This document shows positions 58,048 through 64,000 of a stretch of 64,000 nucleotides of DNA, in pieces (position 1 is the first letter of the stretch; each line of letters begins with the position of its first letter). Under the pieces are notes generated by a model. The model searched no databases. It saw only the letters and a program-made list of their open reading frames with translations, and had not been told where the DNA came from. The position numbers were made by a program, and so were the translations under genes. The stretch is from Companilactobacillus musae (GTDB lineage: Bacteria; Bacillota; Bacilli; Lactobacillales; Lactobacillaceae), in assembly GCF_003967595.1 (NCBI RefSeq), contig NZ_BIFW01000001.1, positions 1 through 64,000 of the forward strand, given 5' to 3'.

Positions 58048-59295
58048 ATGGAATATACTTTAGACTCAACCCAAAATAAAGGAGCGGTAATCAAAGTTAT
58101 CGGTGTCGGTGGTGCCGGTGGCAATGCCGTGAACCGAATGGTAGAAGCAGGAATCAAGGGTGTACAATTCATCGCTGCTAATACTGATGTTCAAGCTTTA
58201 GAAAACTCAAATGCCGAAACTAAAATTCAATTAGGACCTAAATTGACTCGTGGATTAGGTGCCGGTTCTAACCCAGAGGTTGGTCAAAAGGCTGCTCAAG
58301 AAAGTGAAGAGGCCATTAAAGAAGCTCTCGAAGGCGCAGATATGATTTTCGTAACTGCCGGAATGGGTGGTGGTACCGGTACTGGTGCTGCACCTATCGT
58401 TGCTAATATTGCTAAGGAAAGTGGCGCATTGACTGTTGGTGTTGTTACACGTCCATTTGCTTTTGAAGGTGCTAAACGTTCTCGTTTTGCGGCTGATGGT
58501 ATTACTGAGCTTAAAAAAGATGTTGATACTTTAGTTCTTATTTCAAATAGCAAATTGCTTGAAATTGTCGATAAGAAGACACCAATGAGCGAAGCCTTTA
58601 GCATTGCTGACGATGTTTTGCGTCAAGGTGTACAAAGTATTTCTGATCTTATTACATCACCTGGATTCGTTAACTTGGATTTTGCTGATGTTAAGACTGT
58701 TATGTCTGATCAAGGTTCAGCTCTAATGGGTATTGGTCAAGCTAACGGTGAAAATAGAATTACCGAAGCTACTAAGAAGGCTATTTCTTCACCATTACTT
58801 GAAGTTTCAATTGATGGTGCTAAACAAGTTCTTCTTAATATCACTGGTGGTCCAGACTTATCATTGTTTGAAGCCCAAGACGCAGCGCAAATTGTTTCCG
58901 AACAAGCTACATCTGATGTTAATATTATCTTTGGTACTTCAATCGATGATACTCTTGGTGATCAAGTTAAGGTTACAGTTATTGCAACTGGCGTTGAAAG
59001 TGGCGATGATCCTAAAAAGAGAGAACCAGCTAGACGTCCTTTAAACAACCCCAGAGCAACATTAAATAACAGTAAGAAGTCAAGTGATGGCAATAACCAA
59101 CCAAAGCCACAACAACCTCAAACATCTAATGACCCATTGGCTGATTGGGACATCAATCGTGATGCATCTAAACAAAAAGATGTTTCAAGTGAAAAGGGAG
59201 ACTTTGAAATTTTCCAAAAACCTGAAACAATTGATTTAAGCGATGACGATGATGATTCAACTCCTCCAATTTTTAAACGTCGCAATAAAAAATAA
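58048..59295 (+). CDS. ftsZ: Cell division GTPase FtsZ
   Basis: A 415-residue tubulin homologue that forms the Z ring. The GTP loop GGGTGTG is at 107-113 and the synergy-loop region [17 protein letters not shown] is intact. After about 315 a disordered Asn/Gln/Lys-rich linker leads to the conserved C-terminal peptide [13 protein letters not shown] that binds FtsA, SepF and EzrA. AGGAGGAACTCC precedes the ATG. Confidence 0.98.
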   Translation: MEYTLDSTQNKGAVIKVIGVGGAGGNAVNRMVEAGIKGVQFIAANTDVQALENSNAETKIQLGPKLTRGLGAGSNPEVGQKAAQESEEAIKEALEGADMIFVTAGMGGGTGTGAAPIVANIAKESGALTVGVVTRPFAFEGAKRSRFAADGITELKKDVDTLVLISNSKLLEIVDKKTPMSEAFSIADDVLRQGVQSISDLITSPGFVNLDFADVKTVMSDQGSALMGIGQANGENRITEATKKAISSPLLEVSIDGAKQVLLNITGGPDLSLFEAQDAAQIVSEQATSDVNIIFGTSIDDTLGDQVKVTVIATGVESGDDPKKREPARRPLNNPRATLNNSKKSSDGNNQPKPQQPQTSNDPLADWDINRDASKQKDVSSEKGDFEIFQKPETIDLSDDDDDSTPPIFKRRNKK

Positions 59296-59309
59296 AAGGA
59301 GATTTTCTT

Positions 59310-59723
59310 ATGGCATTTGAAAAGTTAGGCAGTTTCTTCGGTATTAATGATGAAGACGACTTCGAAGAGAAAAAAGTCGAGACTGATGCCGAACAACCCA
59401 AGACAGATTATTCAAATAATGAAAAGGTAGTATCAATGAGTACAGCTAGTGAAGCAAGAACAAAAGCAAATAGTAAAATTGCTATTTATCAGCCAAGAGT
59501 TTACTCAGATGCAAAAGTTATTGCCAAACAACTTTTGAATAACAAAGCTGTAATTGTTAATTTTAATAATGTCAATGATGAACAATCAAAGAGAATCGTA
59601 GACTTTTTAACTGGTACTATCTTTGCCCTAAATGGCGAAATTAAACGTGTTGGAGAAAAAATCTTTCTTTGCACACCACCAAAGTTTGAAGTCGATGGAA
59701 GCATACCAGATATAAACGAATAA
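59310..59723 (+). CDS. sepF: Cell division protein SepF
   Basis: A 137-residue protein: N-terminal membrane-binding helix MAFEKLGSFFGI, an acidic linker and the SepF core (VYSDAKVIAKQLLNNKAVIVNFNNV...RIVDFLTGTIFALNGEIKRVGEKIFLCTPP). It is an alternative FtsZ membrane anchor. The ylmE (PLP protein) gene that often precedes sepF is absent. AAGGAGA precedes the ATG. Confidence 0.95.
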   Translation: MAFEKLGSFFGINDEDDFEEKKVETDAEQPKTDYSNNEKVVSMSTASEARTKANSKIAIYQPRVYSDAKVIAKQLLNNKAVIVNFNNVNDEQSKRIVDFLTGTIFALNGEIKRVGEKIFLCTPPKFEVDGSIPDINE

Positions 59724-59737
59724 AGTCGAGGAAAGAT

Positions 59738-60004
59738 ATGGATAGAATTTTAAGTGGATTACCATTCATTATCAGTATGGCCTTTCAATTGTATGAGTTT
59801 ATTATTTTTGTGTACTGTCTGTTATCCTTTATACCGTCACTATACAATTCTGCTTTTGGAAGATTTATTGTTGCAATGGTGGCTCCATTCTTAAATCTAA
59901 TCAAAAAAATCATACCAACGAGTATTGGTTTTATTGATTTTTCTCCAATAGTTGCACTTATACTAATTCAATTATTGCAGAAAGCGATATTCTTAATAAT
60001 CTAA
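59738..60004 (+). CDS. YggT/YlmG family membrane protein
   Basis: An 88-residue protein with two long hydrophobic regions and the YggT-type segment CLLSFIPSLYNSAFGRFIVAMVAPFLNLIKKIIP...IGFIDFSPIVALILI. The family lies between sepF and ylmH in Firmicutes; the role is uncertain. GAGGAAAG precedes the ATG, and ylmH starts 3 bases after the stop codon. Confidence 0.9.
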   Translation: MDRILSGLPFIISMAFQLYEFIIFVYCLLSFIPSLYNSAFGRFIVAMVAPFLNLIKKIIPTSIGFIDFSPIVALILIQLLQKAIFLII

Positions 60005-60006
60005 TT

Positions 60007-60801
60007 ATGGATGATAAAAAAACAATCATGGGTGGAGGTTTTTTCCGTCCAGAGGAAAAAATATTCATTGATAAAATAAGCGATATTTTATTAAAAGCTC
60101 AAACAATGTATACTCCACAACTCACTGATTTTTTGAATCTACGTGAACAAACAATTTTAAATAACCTGATAAATAAGTATGACGATTTATACGTGCATTA
60201 CTTTGGCGGTTATGAAAATGCTGAAAGAGTCAGGGGAATAATAGCTCCTGACTATTTTGTACCTAAAGAATCTGATTATGGAATAACGATGTATGAAATA
60301 CGTTATCCTGAAAAATTTGCTAATTTGCATCACGGCCAAATATTAGGCTCCTTGACAGGATCAGGTGTTGAACGTGATCGTTTTGGAGATATTATTACCG
60401 ATGGCGAAAATTGGCAATTTTTTGTATTTAAATCAATGAGTGACTATATTGAAGATCAGGTCAAAAAAATTGGACCATACAAGATTCATTTAATTGAAAA
60501 AGGATTTGATGAACTGCTTTTACCAAAAGATGATTCAACCGATGATACGATCAATGTTCAGTCTTTGAGATTGGATACGATTATTGCCGAGGTCTATGAT
60601 CTATCTAGGCAAAATTCTAAGTCTTTGGTAGAACATGGAAAAGTTCAAATTAATTGGGTTGTGAATAAAAATGCTAGTTCATTTGTGACGATTACTGATA
60701 CACTTAGTGTTAGAGGTTTTGGCCGCATAAGAATTAATGATATTATGGGTCGATCCAAGAATAATAAGTATATTCTTTTTGTCAATATCATTAAGAAATA
60801 G
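60007..60801 (+). CDS. S4-domain RNA-binding protein YlmH
   Basis: A 264-residue protein with an N-terminal RNA-binding-like domain (FFRPEEKIFIDKISDIL) and a C-terminal S4 domain (LRLDTIIAEVYDLSRQNSKSLVEHGKVQINW). In Bacillus YlmH has been linked to ribosome rescue; that function is from the family, not from this sequence. It is co-transcribed with ylmG and divIVA. Confidence 0.88.
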   Translation: MDDKKTIMGGGFFRPEEKIFIDKISDILLKAQTMYTPQLTDFLNLREQTILNNLINKYDDLYVHYFGGYENAERVRGIIAPDYFVPKESDYGITMYEIRYPEKFANLHHGQILGSLTGSGVERDRFGDIITDGENWQFFVFKSMSDYIEDQVKKIGPYKIHLIEKGFDELLLPKDDSTDDTINVQSLRLDTIIAEVYDLSRQNSKSLVEHGKVQINWVVNKNASSFVTITDTLSVRGFGRIRINDIMGRSKNNKYILFVNIIKK

Positions 60802-60813
60802 GGGCGTGAAGTT

Positions 60814-61569
60814 ATGGTATTATCACCAGTAGAGATACAGGATAAAGAATTTGATAGTAAATTTCGAGGCTATGACCGCGACCAAGTTGAAAGTTTTTTA
60901 AAACAAGCAGCTCAAGATTATAATTTGGCATTACAAAAAAATGCGCAATTAGAAAAAGAACTTAAAGATACATCCGAGCAGTTGAAATACTTTACTGATA
61001 TGAAGGATGCCTTGAATCAGTCAATCTTGGTAGCTCAAGAGGCAGCTGAAAAAGTTAAAACAGAGTCCGAAAAAGAGGCTCAAATAATTGTTGAAGAGTC
61101 ACAGAAAAAAGCTCGAGATTTATTGAATCAATCAACTGAAAAATCTAATCGAATTTTACAAGATGCATCAGATCGGGCAAGACAGGTAACGATTGAAACT
61201 GATAATTTGAAACGTAGTGTCAATTCTTTCCGTCAAGGATTACAGGGAATGTTGAAACAGCAGTTGGATATGGTGGATAGTCCAGAGTGGTCAAAGCTTA
61301 ATGACAGTACATCTACTGACAAGTTAAAACAAGAAGTTGGCGACCAACCTCGGCCAGATTCAAATCCAAATTATCAAAATAATCAGCCTGATAATCAACA
61401 AGATTATGAAAATGATCAAAATTCGGTTTTCAATTCAGACCAAATGAATTATAATGACAATATTCAGGATGATCAGCCAGATGAATCTTATACGATCAAT
61501 CATCAACAGAATGAACCTACGTTCAATTTTCAAGATGATAAGTCTGACGATGATCCTAAAAATAATTAA
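60814..61569 (+). CDS. divIVA: Cell division initiation protein DivIVA
   Basis: A 251-residue coiled-coil protein that marks negatively curved membrane at poles and septa. It starts LSPVEIQDKEFDSKFRGYDRDQVESFL (the conserved lipid-binding part), continues with long Lys/Glu/Gln coiled coil to about 160, then a low-complexity Asn/Gln/Asp tail (about 175-251). In this group it probably helps MinCD placement, as no MinE exists here. GGGGCGTGA precedes the ATG. Confidence 0.94.
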   Translation: MVLSPVEIQDKEFDSKFRGYDRDQVESFLKQAAQDYNLALQKNAQLEKELKDTSEQLKYFTDMKDALNQSILVAQEAAEKVKTESEKEAQIIVEESQKKARDLLNQSTEKSNRILQDASDRARQVTIETDNLKRSVNSFRQGLQGMLKQQLDMVDSPEWSKLNDSTSTDKLKQEVGDQPRPDSNPNYQNNQPDNQQDYENDQNSVFNSDQMNYNDNIQDDQPDESYTINHQQNEPTFNFQDDKSDDDPKNN

Positions 61570-61579
61570 GAGAACAAGT

Positions 61580-61720
61580 GCTTTGAAGAAAATTTTTTCA
61601 GCGAGCTAGTGTATGGTGTGAGACTAGTAAAAATAATTCTGGGTATATCAACTCTTAGACAATTTATTTGATTTACCAATAGGTGGTATAGCGAGAACTC
61701 GTCCTAAATTGGATGGGTTC
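61580..61720 (+). promoter_or_regulatory. Compact T-box leader of ileS with terminator
   Basis: T-box sequence AGGTGGTATAGCGAG (61681-61695) is a variant of AGGGTGGNACCGCG. The terminator is GAACTCGTCC (61695-61704) with GGATGGGTTC (61711-61720), then T5. A stem of CTAG...CTAG lies at 61606-61626, and ATC in TATATCA (61647-61649) is a candidate Ile specifier. The leader is only about 150 bases, shorter than most T-boxes. Confidence 0.85.
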
Positions 61721-61745
61721 TTTTTATTTTAGAAGGGGTGAAAGA

Positions 61746-64000
61746 ATGCGAGTAAAAGATACTTTAAATTTAGGTAAAACTAAATTCCCTATGCGTGGAA
61801 ACTTGCCAAACAAAGAAGCTGAATGGCAAAAGGCATGGGAAGATAATAAGCTTTATGAACAAAGACAAAAATTAAACGAAGGTAAACCAACCTTTGAACT
61901 ATTAGATGGACCTCCATTTGCTAATGGTGATATCCATATGGGACATGCTTTGAACAAAATTTCTAAGGATATTATTGTTCGTTATAAGTCAATGGATGGT
62001 TATCGTGCACCTTACGTACCCGGCTGGGATACTCATGGTCTTCCAATTGAACAACAATTGGCTAAAAAGGGTGTTAAACGTAAGGAAATGAGTCTTTCTG
62101 ATTATCGTAAGTTGTGTTACGAATTTGCTCAAGGCGAAATCAAAAAGCAAATGGCAGGATTCAAACGTTTGGGAATTTCTGCTGATTGGGATCACCCATA
62201 CATTACTTATCAACCAGAATTTGAAGAGGCTGAAGTTAAAGTCTTTGGCGAAATGGTCGACAAGGGCTATATCTATCGTGGTAAGAAACCCGTTTATTGG
62301 TCACCATCTTCAGAGTCAACTCTAGCAGAAGCCGAAGTTGAATATAAAGATATCAAATCACCTTCAATTTTCGTAGCTTTCAAGGTACGAGATGGTAAAG
62401 GTATTGTAGATAGCGATGCTTCATTTATTATTTGGACAACTACTCCATGGACAATGCCTTCAAATATGGCTATCTGTGTTAATCCTAAGTTTATCTATGC
62501 TGAAGTTAATGCCGATGGTAAGAAGTATGTTGTAGCTCAAGAAAGACTTCAATATGTTCAAGAACAACTAGGTTGGGAGAATGTTGAAGTTCTCAAGACT
62601 TTCCAAGGTAGAGATCTTGAAGGAATCGAAGCAACACATCCATTCTATGATCGTAAATCACCAATCATTTTAGGTAACCACGTTACATTAGATGATGGTA
62701 CTGGTTTAGTACATACAGCTCCTGGATTTGGTGCTGATGACTTTGTTGTTGGTATGAAATACAAGTTGCCTGTCTTTTCACCAATTGATGCTCAAGGTAG
62801 ATTTACAGATGAAGTACCTGAATATGAAGGTGTCTTCTACGATGATGCTAATAAGTTGATCACTGAACGTATGAAGGAAAATGGCTCATTATTGAAACTA
62901 AGTTTCTTCACTCACAGTTATCCACATGATTGGCGTACTAAGAAACCCGTTATTTTCCGTGCTACTCCACAATGGTTTGCTTCAATTGATAAGTTTAGAC
63001 AACAGATTCTAGATGAAATTGAAAAGATCGACTTTATGCCTGATTGGGGTAAAACTCGTCTTTACAATATGATTCGTGATCGTGGTGATTGGGTTATCTC
63101 AAGACAACGTGCTTGGGGTGTTCCACTACCAATTTTTTATGCTGAAAATGGCGATCCAATCATGACTAAAGAAACAATTGACCATGTAGCTGAATTGTTT
63201 GGCAAATATGGTTCAAATGTTTGGGCTGAACGTGATGCTAAGGATCTTCTTCCAGAAGGCTTTACATATTCAGGTAGTCCTAATGGTAAATTTACTAAGG
63301 AAACTGATATTCTTGATGTTTGGTTTGACTCTGGGACAGCTCATTCAGGTGTTGCTAAGACTCGTGATAACCTTACATTCCCAGCTGATTTGATTCTTGA
63401 AGGCTCTGATCAGTATCGTGGCTGGTTTAACTCAATGCTTGTAACTTCTGTAGCTGCATACGGTGTGGCTCCTTACAAGGCTATTCTTTCACAAGGATTC
63501 ACTCTTGATAAGAATGGCGTTAAGATGAGTAAATCACTTGGTAATGTTATTGCTCCTAGTGATATCGAAAGACAATTTGGTGCTGAGATTATCCGTCTTT
63601 GGGTTGCATCGGTTGACTCAAGTTCTGATGTTTCTGTATCAGTTGATTCATTTAAACAAGTTTCTGAAACTTATCGTAAGATCAGAAATACAATTAGATT
63701 TATGTTAGCTAATACAACTGACTTTGACCCTAAGACTAATGCTGTGTCATATAATGATCTTCGTCCAGAGGACAAGTACATTACAGTTAAGTTGAATGAT
63801 CTTGTTAAAGAAGTTCTAGCTGATTATGATAAATACGATTTTGCCGATGTAGCTAAGTCAGTTGTAAGTTTCATTGTTAACGAAATGTCAACATTCTACT
63901 TGGATTTTGCTAAAGATGTTGTTTACATTGATGCTGAGGATTCACATGCTCGTCGTTCGATGCAAACTGTTATCTATGATGTAGCGGTTAAATTAGCTAA
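61746..64000 (+). CDS. ileS: Isoleucine-tRNA ligase (3' end outside the window)
   Basis: The first 751 codons of a class I synthetase are present; the gene continues past the window end. Seen: HIGH motif [10 protein letters not shown] (61-70), the editing domain with [20 protein letters not shown] and KMSKS in [11 protein letters not shown]. The start ATG at 61746 follows GAAGGGGTG. The zinc-binding C-terminus is not visible because of truncation by the window edge. T-box regulated. Confidence 0.97.
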   Translation, partial: MRVKDTLNLGKTKFPMRGNLPNKEAEWQKAWEDNKLYEQRQKLNEGKPTFELLDGPPFANGDIHMGHALNKISKDIIVRYKSMDGYRAPYVPGWDTHGLPIEQQLAKKGVKRKEMSLSDYRKLCYEFAQGEIKKQMAGFKRLGISADWDHPYITYQPEFEEAEVKVFGEMVDKGYIYRGKKPVYWSPSSESTLAEAEVEYKDIKSPSIFVAFKVRDGKGIVDSDASFIIWTTTPWTMPSNMAICVNPKFIYAEVNADGKKYVVAQERLQYVQEQLGWENVEVLKTFQGRDLEGIEATHPFYDRKSPIILGNHVTLDDGTGLVHTAPGFGADDFVVGMKYKLPVFSPIDAQGRFTDEVPEYEGVFYDDANKLITERMKENGSLLKLSFFTHSYPHDWRTKKPVIFRATPQWFASIDKFRQQILDEIEKIDFMPDWGKTRLYNMIRDRGDWVISRQRAWGVPLPIFYAENGDPIMTKETIDHVAELFGKYGSNVWAERDAKDLLPEGFTYSGSPNGKFTKETDILDVWFDSGTAHSGVAKTRDNLTFPADLILEGSDQYRGWFNSMLVTSVAAYGVAPYKAILSQGFTLDKNGVKMSKSLGNVIAPSDIERQFGAEIIRLWVASVDSSSDVSVSVDSFKQVSETYRKIRNTIRFMLANTTDFDPKTNAVSYNDLRPEDKYITVKLNDLVKEVLADYDKYDFADVAKSVVSFIVNEMSTFYLDFAKDVVYIDAEDSHARRSMQTVIYDVAVKLA

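Overview
The window is a low-GC Gram-positive chromosome segment with the gene content and order of a Lactobacillaceae genome. Supporting signs are the tdk-prfA-prmC-sua5-upp-atpBEFHAGDC block, the DUF1146-murA-mbl-epuA-yidD-DUF2969-rodA chain, mreBCD-minCD, a complete mraZ-to-ileS division/cell-wall cluster, frequent TTG and GTG starts behind strong GGAGG-type ribosome binding sites, and T-box control of tRNA synthetases. A Companilactobacillus-like species (the old L. farciminis/alimentarius group) is my guess from general resemblance; no database was searched. No phage, IS transposase, CRISPR array or rRNA was found.

Layout. 0-3.2 kb: MerR regulator, a DHA2-type multidrug transporter and its divergent TetR-type regulator with two good palindromic operators. 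3.2-5.8 kb: a first RarA/MgsA ATPase, an unusual tRNA-Glu(CUC), a small membrane protein and a CPBP (CAAX-like) protease. 5.9-9.5 kb: a heterodimeric ABC exporter. 9.6-12 kb: a beta-lactamase-fold hydrolase convergent with a MurT-like ligase that has no gatD partner here. 12.1-23.4 kb: thymidine kinase, translation termination genes, tRNA t6A synthesis, uracil salvage and the whole F1Fo ATP synthase operon. 24-29 kb: peptidoglycan precursor synthesis and rod-shape genes (murA, mbl, yidD, rodA) plus a stand-alone GcvH-like protein. 29-34 kb: an XRE-TPR regulator, a universal stress protein, a second RarA, a YktB-type protein, a 56-residue membrane protein and rpsD with a long leader. 34-38 kb: ezrA, cysteine desulfurase, thiI. 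38-48 kb: T-box-valS, folC, radC, mreBCD, minCD, and a TPP riboswitch with thiT. 48-64 kb: DUF4044, then mraZ-rsmH-ftsL-pbp2B-mraY-murD-murG-divIB-ftsA-ftsZ-sepF-ylmG-ylmH-divIVA, and T-box-ileS running off the window.

Most of the window is therefore a growth and division backbone: wall precursor synthesis (MurA, MraY, MurD, MurG, MurT), elongation (MreB, Mbl, MreCD, RodA), division (FtsZ, FtsA, SepF, EzrA, DivIB, FtsL, PBP2B, MinCD, DivIVA) and energy (ATP synthase). RNA-level control is frequent: two T-boxes, one TPP riboswitch, an S4 leader, and several hairpins that overlap ribosome binding sites.

The most unusual signal is not a gene. The intergenic regions tdk-prfA (12727-13144) and atpC-DUF1146 (23463-23908) each hold two about 150-165 bp structured elements of different arm type. 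The second region is the reverse complement of the first, so a 10.3 kb segment from prfA to atpC is bracketed by inverted copies of a composite repeat. Within the elements two internal hairpins keep their shape while their bases change, including a conserved T-T mismatch. A hairpin with the same signature lies between the valS T-box terminator and valS, inside a 41 bp direct repeat.
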